DNA of 64,000 nucleotides. It comes from Zea mays (lineage: Eukaryota > Streptophyta > Magnoliopsida > Poales > Poaceae). The notes below the pieces were generated by a model, which saw only the letters and a list, made by a program, of their open reading frames with translations, was not told the DNA's origin and did no database searches. The DNA lies in the NCBI RefSeq assembly GCF_902167145.1, contig NC_050099.1:9128434-9192433 (forward strand). Reading direction: 5' to 3'. Positions within the stretch are counted from its first letter, which is position 1. Every line of letters begins with the position of its first letter. Made by a program: the position numbers and the translations under genes. Below are positions 23,298-34,036 of the stretch, piece after piece.

Positions 23298-25618
23298 GCC
23301 AGGCACGAAGTCCCGCTCTATGTTGCGCGCCGTCTGCTGGTTGCCGTAGATTGTAATGGCGCCTAGCGGACCTGGTATCTTCATACATAGGTACAGCCCG
23401 TGGATGGCAGCTTCGAACTTATTGATGGAGCCCCGGCCCATGATGGCGTTGTATGGATATACCATGTCGACAATGTCGAAGGTTAGTTGCTCACTTCGGG
23501 CATTGGGTGCTACACCGAAGGAGAGGGGCAACTCTATCTTGCCAACTGGAAAGGTGCCCTTGCCGCCGAAACCATACAAGGGGTTGTCCGAAGGCTTCAG
23601 CAAGCTGTGGCTTATACCCATGCGGTCGAAGGCATGGAGGAAGATGATGTCCGCCTGACTGCCGTTGTCGACTAGGACTTTGTGTAAGTCCCAGCCTGCC
23701 ACGCTGCAATTGATGACCATATCGTCGATGTGGGGGGCGCTGCACAGGTCGACGTCTCGCGCGTCGAAGGTTAGCGGTATGTGGGACCACTTCGTCTGCA
23801 CGACTGGGCCAGTGATGGCGACCTGGTTGATGCTGCGGTAGTGGTCCCGCTTCTGCCGCTTGGTGTCGAAGTCGGTGCTGGAGCCCCCTGTTATCATGTG
23901 AATGACTCCGCGATATGGTTGATCGGCGAAGTCTTCCTGCTTTGGGGCATGGGGGATGTTTTGATGTTGCTGGTGTGGCGGTGGGGGTGGAGGAGGTACG
24001 ATTTGTACTTCCTGATGGTGTTGGTAAGCGTGGTGCGGTGGATGCGGGGCGGGAGCGTGGATATATGGTGGAGGGGGTGGTTGGTAATTATGCGCGACAA
24101 TTCTGGGATTGTCGGCTGGCTGCGCCCGCGCCATTCTGTCTCTGGTTGCCTTCGTCTCGGGGCAGTCTTTGGTTTGGTGGGCGCAGTCTTCGCCGTGGAA
24201 AAGGCAGTAGAACCGGCGCGGCGGCTGCGCGCGCCCTCGGCCCCTGCCATGAGTTCCATTTCCATGGCCCTGGGGGGGATATTCCTGGCGACGGGGGGGG
24301 GGGGGGGGGGGTCCGCAGCAGGCTGCTGGTTGGCGATGTTGTGCACTTGCTGCTGACTGCGGCCGTCTCGACCGGAGTCTGGCTGCGGAGTCCTCGTCCA
24401 CGTGCGGCTGGACTACGGGGCATCTTTGGGTTTCCGCTGTGACTCAACCTTGCGCTGGTGGAGCTCTTCGGATTTGGCATATTTTTCGAAGAGCTGATAT
24501 AGCTCCTGCAAGCTCTTGGGTGGATCTCTGATACAGTGGCTGTAGACGCCGGCCCGAAGGCCGTTGATGGCCTAGTGGATAGCGATCTGATCATCGACAG
24601 AGGGCAGCTGTGACTTGAGTGTTAAGAATTTGCGGTAGTACTCCCTCAGAGTCTCCTTTTCCAGCTGTTTGCAAAGCGAGAGCTCGGCCAAGGCGTCGGT
24701 GTCTGGGCGGTACCCTTGGAAGTTGAGCAGGAATTTGTCCCTGAGACTTCTCCACGAATCAATGGACATCGGAGGCAATCTGGTGAACCAGGTGAGTGCT
24801 GGGCCCTCTAGGGCGATGATGAAAGACTTCGCCATTGTGGCGTCGTCCCCTCCGGCAGATGCGACGGCGACCTGATAACTCATTATGTATTGCGCCTGGT
24901 CGGTGCTGCCGTTTTACTTGGGATACGCCCCTGCTCGAAAGTTGGCTGGCCAAGGCGTCACTTGCAGGTGTGGCGCCAGGGGACTTCGCTCGTCGAGGTA
25001 GTTGACCCCTTGGAATGGCGCGCCGTGTTGGAAGGCGTAGTCATGGTGGGGGAAACGCGGGTTCTCCGGCTGCGCCCGGTGCTGCAGGGGTGGGCCATGT
25101 TGCAGGCCGAGGTGGCCTTCGCGCGTGTCTTCCGGTTGCGCGCGCTGTTGGAGGGGTGGCTCTTGCTGTAGACCGAGGTGGCCTTCGCGCTGCATCAGCG
25201 CGATCTCGCGCTCGAGGTCTTGGGCCTTCTGCTCCTCGTCGCGTATCATTTGCCGCACCTTGGCTAGTGCGGACACACGCTGGCGCTTGGCCTCCAGTAT
25301 TTCTTTCTGCCTTTGGAGGTTGCGGTTCTTGAGGCGCAGGGCGCGTAGCTGTAGCTGTTCTTCTGTTGAGACGCCGAGGACCTCACCGTCCTCGGTGAGA
25401 TCCGCGCCCTCCAGCGGGGCGAAGCCTGGGGGCGGCTGCGATTGTCCTTCGGGCCCGCAGGTGCGGAAGGTGTCGTCTTCGCTGATGCGGGGAATATTGT
25501 CGTCGGTGGGCTCTTGGTGGGTGGATTGGGTGAGGGCGAGGGCCTTGCCCTTCCTTGCGGCGAGCAGTGCTGCCTTCGCAGCCTCGTCAGCCTTCGGGTT
25601 AGCTCTCTTGGGTGCCAT
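23298..25618 (-). pseudogene. Element C Gag and protease
   Basis: The start ATG at 25618 (MAPKRANPK) lies about 40 bp from the LTR. A Lys/Arg/Gln-rich N-terminal half (25618-24915) has a coiled-coil-like segment. Next is the retrotransposon Gag core (ALTWFTRLPP, SWRSLRDKF; 24880-24570), then a proline-rich linker, a zinc knuckle (FYCLFHGEDCAHQTKDC, near 24170) and the protease, whose active site reads LVDNGSQADI (DNG coded near 23664-23672). The family usual is D-T/G-G, so the middle residue is unusual. Stops interrupt it at 24914 and about 24572, where the triplets look like former Gln or Trp codons, and one more lies near 24418. Confidence 0.82.
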
Positions 25619-25645
25619 CGCGGGTGGTTTGGTCGTAGCACGAAC

Positions 25646-25658
25646 GGTGGGCGCCAAA
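25646..25658 (-). other. Primer binding site region of element C
   Basis: On the minus strand, immediately after the 5' LTR, the sequence reads TTTGGCGCCCACC. The TGGCGCC core also follows the LTRs of D and E. I did not assign the tRNA. Confidence 0.6.
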
Positions 25659-25995
25659 TGTTGGAACTTGCTCTCAGCAGCAAGGAGGCCAACAAGGGTG
25701 AGCGGTGGTGACAACAGGGTTATGTGCACGGGGGCAATAATTCTATTGATCTAGCCTCTCACGGGCACTGTGCGGGGGTATTTATAGGTATCTGAGTGCC
25801 CAGCGCCTTGTGTTAAGGACGCATGTGCCCTCAGACACCTAGTTTATCCCTAGAATATTCCCATAAAGCAGGGTTACAAGCTGTAATTACAAGAATGCCT
25901 TTACAAGCTAGGCCCGTAACACAAAGGCGGCCACGCGGGGCCCGTTACAATGGGCCAGATCACGCGTGGGCCTTAGAGCAGCACTACACCAAAAT

Positions 25996-26385
25996 AGTGA
26001 ACTTCCTAGAGCCTAAACCCTAGGAAGTTAGCCCTAAACTCTAGGAAGTTAGCTAAACTCTCGGAAGTTAAGCCATCCCGTCGGAAGTTTGGCTCTCGAA
26101 ATTTTTTTGTCGGAAGTTAGCTTAACTTCCTAGAGCCCTCTAGGAAGTTAGCTAACTTCCTACAGCCAAAGAAGCCTCTCGGAAGTTAGTAGGTTCTCGG
26201 AAGTTAATAGCTTCACGTCGTCAGCGCCGTCAGCTGACTAACTTCCTACGACCAACTTCCTACGGCTGACTGTAGCCCTAGGAAGTTAGCTGGCTAACTT
26301 CCTACGACTGACTGTAGCACCTAGGAAGTTAGCTGGCTAACTTCCTACGGCCCAATAAGCCTCTAGGAAGTTAATTTGACCAACA
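25996..26385. repeat. Left subterminal repeats of the CACTA element
   Basis: Many copies of CTAGGAAGTTAGC, variants TCGGAAGTTAG, and their reverse complement CTAACTTCCTA occur in both orientations, separated by short spacers. Such arrays bind the element's own protein in CACTA transposons of other plants. Confidence 0.85.
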
Positions 26386-27820
26386 TTATAAATGTTGTTT
26401 ATTTTTATTTTACACCACATTCCACATCATAACAAATATATAACACAACATATTTTCACATAAAACATCTCACACACAATCACATAACAATATTTAAATC
26501 CATAGTCTCATCAATTACATCACAAAAGTCTCATCCATAGTCATAATAAGACACATCTCATTCGGTACTAATAACAGATAATATCTCATACATAGTCATA
26601 ATAAAAGTCTCAAGTATCAGAACACAATAACATATAGTAGGACACTTGTGCGGATGCTTGCATGAAATAGCTGGCGATCTTGTGGACATAGGACACTATG
26701 TGCACTCCTTCATGCATGTAGCTACAATCGATTGGGAATTCATTAGCCCTCTTAATAACGGTGGACATTTTACGACAACCCTCGTGCGCGCGCTCGATCC
26801 ACTTAGTCTTCAGCACTTTATGGATTTTTTTTCGTTCCAATTCAGTAACCTGAACACACAAAAAAACAATTCCAAATGTCTGTCAATTGGTATATATGTA
26901 GCTGCCAAAAAACAGTTCCAAATGTCTAGTATATCTACATGCAGGAGGAATGGAGGACAGCTCGAATTCACGAGATCGAACACCAATCCACAGGACATCA
27001 GGCATAACAACATGTGATGATTGATGCAGATGTCCACAGAATTCTGTGTGCCCCCATATATAGACAGTTTTTTATAAAAAAATAGACTTGTACGTGCATC
27101 GAAAGTTAGAGAACTGTGCTAAGAGATAGTGATACAAATAAAGAAGAACTTGCATGCATTCTCCAGGATTTGCTAATAACCAATAATGTCGCTTCTGTTT
27201 CAACCTATTTAACAGGAGCACCCTTATAAAAAAGAAAGAAAGAATACAGAAAAGAAACGTAAGCTTAATTTGGTACACCACACATGATGAGCTGAGCGCA
27301 AATCTGAAAAGAGATTTGTTCACCACACGACCACACTGTGTGTTGTGCATGGATACTAACAAGTACCCACGATTTAAAAGCATAACAGTTTGAGAAAAAC
27401 AGATGCTAGATTCTGCTGATCATAGGTTTAGAAAAGCCCTGCTGTTCAAGTACATATGCATGCACCTAGCCATCAATTCAATATGTAGATCCAAACAGTT
27501 CTATGATGCTTTGTTTGAACAAGGACGCTAGCTCCAACTAGCATCTCAGTGCTTCTCGACTATAGGCACACTCAATGTGGCGGACAAAATTATTATAAGC
27601 ACAAATCATGCACTAATGTGGTGGACGAATGAATATCTTTGTACTATACATCTCAGTGCTTCTCGACTATAGGCTACAATTCTAATAGAAAATAAACCTG
27701 TCAGGCTGCTCTATCTGCATTTCTGCCCAAACAAGAATTTACATATCATGCTATAAAAAAGCCAATGGCTACAATGTGATGCTATAATTAAATTATAACA
27801 CAAAAGCATGAGGATAAAAA
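26386..27820. other. CACTA internal sequence, origin unclear
   Basis: The stretch is mostly AT-rich. The minus strand at 26640-26860 has an open stretch of about 75 codons (containing KIHKVLKTKWIERAHEGCRK) that I do not recognise; it could be a captured exon or an old transposon ORF. A 30-bp phrase containing CATCTCAGTGCTTCTCGACTATAGGC occurs twice, near 27542 and 27649. No transposase domain is visible. Confidence 0.4.
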
Positions 27821-27824
27821 ATTA

Positions 27825-28250
27825 CCGAGGAACTGCAAAGCGGAAGCAGGTAGATTCATCAGTACATGATCAAAGTGTTCCCATGGCTTGGATGGCAGTG
27901 GCCCTAATCCTCCCACTCTCTTTTTGTTTTATTAGCATCTTGGCAATCAGGTTCATCACCTATTGGAGACAGGTAGAAAATTTTCGTTTAATTAGGAATC
28001 TGGCACACTCAAAGAAGTTTCATGACAATAAGGGAGTGATTCGTTGGTTGCATTAGGCTTAGCTTGCATTAGACCTTATGCATTGCACAGCCTAAGACAA
28101 CATAAATGTATACAATGTCTTGGTGTATGGTTGTCGTGCATAGGCGAGCTGTGTTTCGTGAAAAGAAGTTTAGTATACTTGACAATTGTCTTAAACGAAG
28201 AGGGTACCTCCACTCCAGTAGGCAGGATTCGGTTCAAAATGTGATCTATC
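27825..28250 (-). pseudogene. Captured fragment of tRNA (guanine-37-N1)-methyltransferase gene (TRM5-like)
   Basis: Two exon-like pieces occur in gene order on the minus strand. The first (28250-28165) encodes ILPTGVEVPSSFKTI, like the conserved Trm5 segment before its GHIAHLN motif. The second (about 27975-27826) encodes [20 protein letters not shown], which contains the Trm5 NLPASA motif, and ends at a GT consistent with a splice donor. An AG acceptor-like CCAATAG precedes the second piece. The sequence between the two in normal Trm5 is missing, and the frame of the second piece is broken upstream. Trm5 methylates G37 of tRNA; this remnant cannot encode it. Confidence 0.68.
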
Positions 28251-28659
28251 AGAAATAAAAAAACATTGATCAAACCCATAGTATTAAAAAATTTAAAAAT
28301 GGTTGAACTGGTTTTGTCAGCTCAAAACTCATCAATAAAGGAAAAGGCAAATGTCGATGACAATTAATAAGTAGTAATGGGTGAATTATGGCACCCTTTT
28401 TAGTAAAGAAGACTTAAAACTTCATGGAAAAATTATAGAACAAAGAATATGGAACATATGTACCACAAAGTCGAACGATACTAAACATAATGGAAATCAG
28501 ATTATAAAGAAAAGATCTTAAACAGACCTGCACTCCAATATGAATAACCTAGGGTTAGTGTATAAGGTACAACTTCAACATTGCATAGTTGCTTCAATGA
28601 ATCAAGCGCCTGCTGTGACATGTCAGATAAATCTACACACCAAACGGTCCAAAGCGCCA

Positions 28660-28962
28660 GCTGCATCGGCGGCCTGACGAGCCTGGTCTCCCTCGACCTC
28701 TCTACCAGCTACGAGTTCTACGATCTACTCGACGACGGTTTCCTGCTGCACAGAGACTCAAACTCAGACGCGCGACTCACGGTCCAAATCTTCGAGACCT
28801 TGGTCGCGAACCTAAGAAACCTAAGGGAGCTGTACCTCGTGGTCCTGTCCAGCGACGACGGTGTCGGGCCGCGCTGGCGCTGGTGCAGCATCGTGGCTGC
28901 ATCGTGCCCCGAGCTCCATGTGCTCAGCTTGCCACACTGCAGGCTCTCTGGCCCCATCTGTG
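28660..28962 (+). pseudogene. Captured fragment of an LRR receptor-like protein gene
   Basis: The plus strand encodes [13 protein letters not shown], then DDGFLLHRDSNSDARLTVQ, NLRNLRELYL, CPELHVLSLPHCRLSGPICG. This is the N-terminal leucine-rich-repeat start of grass Cf/RLP-type receptor-like proteins. The frame is open from an ATG at 28581 to a stop at 29081, so a chimeric protein of about 166 residues is conceivable. After 28962 the sequence turns Gly/Arg-rich and is no longer LRR. The upstream junction near 28660 and the downstream junction near 28965 look like capture borders. Confidence 0.75.
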
Positions 28963-29154
28963 GCCACACCGGCGGGAGCGGCGACCGGGGGCAGGGGTGG
29001 CCACGGCGGGCGGGGCCGAGGCTGGTGCGTCGGCGGGCATGGCTTGCGCGGGTGGGAGCAGGCATCCAGCGGCGACTTTGATTTGGTGGAAGAGACACGG
29101 GATTGAGAAAGGGGTGAGAAGAGGATAAGATTGAGTAGAGGTTTAAGATAAAAA

Positions 29155-29759
29155 ATATAACTTCCTAGAGTAAAGCCGTAGGAAGTTACATAATTTTCTA
29201 GAGTTTGTACCTGTACTCTAGGAAGTTAAGTAACTTCCTAGAGCCAGCCATAGGAAGTTAGCTTTTCGTTTGACTGGTCAAAAGCTGAAATCTAACTTTC
29301 TAGAGGAGGCCGTAGGAAGTTAGCTGCCCATACTAACTTTCTAGAGGCAGCCGTAGTAAGTTAGCTTTTTGTTTGACTGGTCAAAAGCTGAAATCCAACT
29401 TCCTAGAGGAGGCCGTAGGAAGTTAGCTGCCCATGCTTACTTCCTAGAGGCAGCCGTAGGAAGTTAGTTTTTCGTTTGACTTCACCCGCGGATCAGCAAC
29501 TAAAAGCTAACTTCCTAGAGGAGGCTGTAGGAAGTTAGCTGCCCATGCTAACTTCCTAGAGGCTGCCGTAGGAAGTTAGCGGCTCGCTTGACCGAACACA
29601 TGAGTCAGCATGTGAAAGCTAACTTCCTACAGCTTTTATAAAATACCGTAGGAAGTTATGTTTATTTCCTAGAGCTACCAGTTGCCTCTCGGAAGTTATT
29701 TATTTCCTACGGTTTGTTATAAAAGTTGTAGGAAGTTAAAAAACCGTAGGAAGTGTATG
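29155..29759. repeat. Right subterminal repeats of the CACTA element
   Basis: Dense copies of the same AACTTCCTAGAG and TAGGAAGTTAGC motifs as on the left occur in both orientations. Longer modules of about 120 bp that include TTTGACTGGTCAAAAGC repeat at 29265-29520. Confidence 0.85.
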
Positions 29760-29932
29760 ATTTTGGTGTAGTGCAGGACGAGGCCGCGCTGCGGGGAGAC
29801 GTCACCGCAGGCCTTCGTCTGGTGCTGAATGAAGCGAAGGGTGTCCCTGCCCGCTTTGTCTTTGTCAGACCAGCGACCGCGGCGGAGGCTTCGAGCGAAG
29901 GGTGGCGTCTTTGCCTTCGCCCCAACAGATGG

Positions 29933-30701
29933 TCAGTCAGAGCGAACAATCCAAACCTTGGAGGATATGTTGCGTGCTTGTGTTCTGTCATGGAAGGGTA
30001 GCTGGGAGGATCATCTTGCTCTGGCAGAGTTTGCGTATAACAACAGCTACCAAGCTAGCATCAAGATGGCACCATTTGAGTCTTTGTATGGCAGGCGGTG
30101 TATCTCTCCTCTGTGCTAGGAGACTTTGGGAGAGAGATCCCTGGTTGGTCCTGATTGGGTTCAGCAAACTTCTGAAAAGGTTTGGGAAATTCGTCAGAAT
30201 ATTTTGGCAGCTCAGAGTCGTCAGAAGAGTTATGCTGATGTGAGGAGGCGGGATCTGGAATTTGCTGTGGGTGACCAAGTCCTTCTCAGGGTATCACCCA
30301 CTAAGGGAGTTGTTCGGTTCGGTGTCTCTGGGAAGCTCAGCCCAAGATACATTGGACCATTCACTATCTTGGCCTGAGTGGGCAGCCTGGCTTATCGCTT
30401 GCTGCTGCCAGACTCCATGGCAGGGGTACACCCGGTTTTTCATGTCTCTATGTTGAGGAAGTTCTTGCGGGATCCGGACCATCAGATTGAGATGGAACCA
30501 ATTGCGGTGCAGCAGGATCTGACTCTGGAGTGTCGTCCGGTGCGTATATTGGAATTCTCAGAGCGTGTGTTGAGGAAGAGATCAATTAAGTATGTCAAGG
30601 TCTTATGGACTAATCAGTCTGAGCGCGAGGCTACGTGGGAACTTGAGGAGCTGATGCGGCAGAAGTACCCGGAACTTTTCGTTGTGGGTAAGTGTTGTTG
30701 A
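29933..30701 (+). pseudogene. Element G integrase, 3' part, and chromodomain
   Basis: This continues the G polyprotein after the GATGG duplication, with [16 protein letters not shown] and FAYNNSYQ of the integrase core, then the C-terminal GDQVLLRVSP segment and a chromodomain-like end (VKVLWTNQSEREATWELEEL, near 30590-30650). Stops occur at 30117-30119 (TAG) and 30375-30377 (TGA). Chromodomains direct integration to heterochromatin in this group. The protein ends at about 30701. Confidence 0.88.
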
Positions 30702-30764
30702 TTCGCTAATCTTTTATTTTGTCATTCCGATAGAAGCGTCAGAATTCGAGGTCGAATTCTTTTT

Positions 30765-30777
30765 AAGAGGGGTAGAG
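30765..30777 (+). other. Polypurine tract of element G
   Basis: AAGAGGGGTAGAG lies immediately before the 3' LTR. The matching tract in F is at 53981-53993 on the minus strand. Confidence 0.85.
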
Positions 30778-33158
30778 TGTGATACCCGGTTTGCAAAGAA
30801 GAGAAGTTGGGGGTTGTTCTTTTTGTTTTTTCCTCATCCGGTTGTTGTTTTGGGGATTTGGAATTTTGTGGAAAACATTCACAACTAGGGCAGTAGAATT
30901 TATTTGGTTTGACGCTTGCGTTGCGGTCGGGAGCTGTCGCGTGGGTTAGTTGGGCCGCAATTGGTGTTTCGGCCCATTAACCCTCCCAAACCCTAGCCGC
31001 CTCCCTCCTAACCCCCTCCCCCCATGTGCAGCCGCCCCCCCCCCCCACTTCTCCTCCCCCCCTTGGCCGCCGCCCCCCTGCCCATCTCCTCCTCTCTCAA
31101 TTCTTGCAGCCACCAAACCCTATCAGCCCCCCTCAATCCCCTCCTCCCAAGGTGCCAATCCTTGCCGCTCGGATCATCGTCTCATGGTGCGAATCTCCAA
31201 TCGTTTTGGTGGAGGGAAGGAGGGAGGAAGGAAAGGGGGAGAACCCAAGGTGATTTTTGTGTTCATCCCTGGTTCATTCGCGCTGCGATTCAATTGATTA
31301 GATGTTGCGTTTGCGATTAGATAGAGGGGGGGCTGTCCAGAATTTTACGTGGTGGATGAACAGCGGAAGTTCTAGCAGTGTTTAGGGTTTTTTCGTGAAG
31401 AATTAATGGGGATCAATTTGGGGATCTTGTAGAACTTTGTTTTACCTTTCCAACGAGTATTTATGCGCTCAATTTGGAGTTATAAATTAAAAGTTACAAT
31501 CGTTTGAATCCGGGTATGTGGCTGTCCAAAAAACAGATTTTTCAGAGTGATGAACAGCAGCAGTATTAGCAGTTTCTGGGGATTTTTCGGGAGTAATTAG
31601 TGTTAATCAGTATGAGAATCATGTAGGGCTTTTTCTTATCTTTCCAACAAGTACTTATGCGCTCAAATCGGAATTATATTTTAAAAGTTATCGCTGTTTG
31701 AATCCGAGTATGTCGCTGCCCAAATCAGAAAAAAACAGATTGCAGGGTTTATTTTGTGGACCGTTTAGAGGTAATTAGATGTTAGAATTTAATCATGAGT
31801 TGTATACAAAACTTGTGGGGAATTTTATGTAGTTGTCTCTGAAGTTTTTGTTTGACACCGCTGCTGTCCTAATTTTAAAGTTATGGAATTGTTAAGCAGC
31901 GCCGCTGCAGTTTGGTTAGTGAGGGGAGAATTGTTACCGCGGCGGGGTTTGAGATTGCGCGTAGGTGCGGTGTTATCTTTGAGTTTTTTGTATGTGAATT
32001 TGGTGCACTAAGTTGGGTGTCAAAAACAGGTGGTGGACTTCCGGATAGTTCTTAGGGATTTTGCCCAAACTTCGGTGAAGGCAAGTAAAACTGTGATGGT
32101 TATTCTGTCTGTCAGATGAGGAGTCTTATACTTGTTTATGTTGTGCTATCATGTTCAAATTCATATTTTCTTTTGAGTACCATCATTTAAAAATGTTCAT
32201 GTTTCATGGATTTCATATTTTGAGTTTGAGGTTTGAATATGTTACTCAAGTGGTTATTATGTGGAATGGGTGGAAGTAAATGCCTAGCACATTTTTATTT
32301 GGGAAGAACTTATGATGTTGTCATGCATAATGCACTCATCATCCATTGCATTGAAGTTTCGTCGCGATCTTATGGTCCGACCGTACCGGTACATTGAGCA
32401 TCATATGTTGCCTGAGAAGGGGTATGGTGCAGCTTCATATCCTTAGAGATATGGAGGCAGAAGTCATTATTGCATTTGTAGCCATGTGCATTCACGGGAG
32501 AGGTGTTGAATCTATTATGTGGATGTGGATAATTTGGACTTGTGCATGGTGATTCTACTTGGCGTTGAGTTTTTAGTTACTTGTATACTTGCTGCAATTT
32601 ACTGTTCAAAAGAAAAGAAAGAAGTCCTGAACACGTGGTTGTGTAAGCACAGTTGATTTACAATGTCCTATTTGTTGTTGTTATGTTTACTTGCTGAGAT
32701 GTGTTATCTCACATCTTGCATTGTTTGATGCAGGCACCTAATTTCTGCTTTGGGGAATAGAGGGATGTAGCAGCACGGCCACTACACCTTTAATAAAGGA
32801 ACCACCATTTAATAATGTTGTTAATCAGAGTTGGACAAGTCTAGTGAATTGCTTTGTTCTTGGTTGAGCGTTTATTTTGGGGTGGGCTGAGTTTCTTATC
32901 CCATTTGTTTTACTTCAGTTGGGTCATAATTAAGTTTTACCACTCTTGCATTACAGTTTCTACTATGTGAATTATATGTCTTTATATCTTGTATGAGCTT
33001 CATGTTTCCCCTCCTTGTTATGCTAGTTTTCAAAGAAGGTACTGTCGGATTTTTCCTTGCTTTATATTCTTTCTTTATTACATCTCTTGTGTTGAGAAAA
33101 TTTGGTGGATGAGGTTTATGGTATTTTTTCCATTCTGTGCGACCAGTGGGGTGTTACA
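30778..33158 (+). repeat. 3' LTR of element G (2381 bp)
   Basis: It is the same length as the 5' LTR and collinear throughout; differences are scattered single bases and C-run lengths. It ends GTGTTACA, followed by the target duplication GTCAT at 33159. Confidence 0.9.
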
Positions 33159-34036
33159 GTCATCACGGGGAACAAGAGCAATGTAACAGGCGTCCCCATG
33201 AACATGACGGCGACAGTGACTGAGTAACTCTGGTGATCGATATTTCACTGTAGTTGAGTTGTCATGCATGCATACTGTAAATCTAAACTATTAATTTGTT
33301 GCTGCTGCTACAGATGCCTTGGGTCACGGCTTCATAGCATAGAACCTGACAATCAGAAACATGGCATGGCTAGAAAGGAGATAGGACGTGGCGCTAAGGT
33401 CAAATTCAAACAAGTCCGTCGTCTACCAGTGCAGCATGGAAGGTCATGAGGACACCTTGTACGCGGAGAACGGGATCCAGTTCTACCTGCAGACCTTGAT
33501 CTGGGGCACTGTGGACTTAATTTGTGTTTGGCAATGCCTAGGCCATGTTCCAGAGCTACCTGCTGCTGGTGCACCGCCCACCGAAAGGCAAGCACAATGT
33601 GCTGACGGCATTTGGCTGCAACAACGCTAGCCGCGAGTCCGACTTCTCGTTCCACATGTGCACCGTGGAAGCGGCACCGGGCGTGGACCTCGACGGCGTG
33701 GAGACCTACCTCGGCTGCCCCTACAGGAACTTCTCCCACGTCGCGTTCATCAAGTCGTATCTCAGTCGCGTGGTCAGCCCCAACGGCTGAGTCGCGTGGA
33801 ACAAGAACAAGGTCGTCGAGGATACCACCTGGACCATCTTATACCTAGAATACGGCAACGATGGCATCGGTGCTGACACAGCCGGCCGCGTCAAGTGGCC
33901 GGGCCTCCGCGTCCTCAACGTCGATGCCGAGGCGGCCGCGTACACGGCGGACACATTCATCAACACGAGCAAGTGGGTCCCTGAGCCTATCCAGTACGAC
34001 TACACCCTCGGCGCGGCGTCGCCGCCACGCGCCTGA
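33159..34036 (+). pseudogene. PME pseudogene 1, rest of exon 1 and exon 2
   Basis: After the GTCAT duplication the exon continues ITGNKSN. The intron is about 33216-33313; its donor reads GTGACT where copy 2 has GTGAGT. Exon 2 has ALGHGF, SMEGHEDTLY and a C-terminal YLEYGNDGIGAD and RVKWPG block, all PME landmarks. The catalytic GTVDFIFGNA region is broken by extra bases (ACTTAATTTGTGTTTGG), a TAG precedes DVAL, and a TGA replaces the Trp after NG. The end is the TGA at 34034-34036. Copy 2 shares the TAG and the broken catalytic region. Confidence 0.8.

Larger units (their letters stand above)
25982..29773. mobile_element. Non-autonomous CACTA transposon carrying host gene fragments
   Basis: The terminal inverted repeats are 14 bp: CACTACACCAAAAT (25982-25995) and ATTTTGGTGTAGTG (29760-29773). 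The 3-bp target duplication is CAG (25979-25981 and 29774-29776). Dense subterminal repeats flank both ends. I see no TNP2-like transposase domain, so mobilisation in trans is likely. The internal region holds recognisable fragments of a TRM5-like gene (minus strand) and an LRR receptor-like-protein gene (plus strand). Length is 3792 bp. It is the youngest layer of the nest at this locus. Confidence 0.9.
14547..29927 (-). mobile_element. Tat-lineage Ty3/gypsy element C with antisense gene
   Basis: This element is inserted in the integrase of G with target duplication GATGG (14542-14546 and 29928-29932). Pol reads on the minus strand, so the 5' LTR is on the right (25659-29927, interrupted by a CACTA element) and the 3' LTR on the left (14547-15020). 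Both LTRs are 474 bp once the CACTA and its CAG duplication are removed. Gag and pol run from 25618 to 19948. The multi-exon antisense gene runs 15390-19095. Without the CACTA the element is about 11.6 kb. By eye the LTRs differ at seven positions. Gag-pol has several stops and a frameshift. Confidence 0.9.
25659..29927 (-). repeat. 5' LTR of element C, split by a CACTA insertion
   Basis: The LTR parts are 25659-25981 and 29777-29927. They sum to 474 bp once the extra CAG (29774-29776) is removed, exactly the length of the other LTR. The insertion point lies in the phrase CTTAGAGCAGGACGAGG. Confidence 0.92.
7948..33158 (+). mobile_element. Chromovirus-type Ty3/gypsy element G (Tekay/Del-like), with nested insertions
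   Basis: It is a complete element with LTRs at 7948-10328 and 30778-33158, both 2381 bp. The target duplication is GTCAT (7943-7947 and 33159-33163). The PBS TGGTATCAGAG matches initiator tRNA-Met. Gag-pol runs left to right and ends in a chromodomain. Without nested element C the unit would be about 9.8 kb. It carries a Gag frameshift and three in-frame stops, so it is not autonomous now. By eye the LTRs differ by about 25 substitutions plus homopolymer length changes, which points to a fairly recent insertion. The Tekay/Del assignment rests on the LTR length, PBS and chromodomain. Confidence 0.9.

Noticed and set aside
23295..24450. Plus-strand frames across the Gag and protease region of C
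   Set aside because: They are shadows of the proline-rich linker and zinc knuckle on the minus strand.
27072..27383. A 103-codon minus-strand frame in the CACTA element
   Set aside because: Its composition is AT-rich and its sequence is unlike any family I recognise; it is likely chance.
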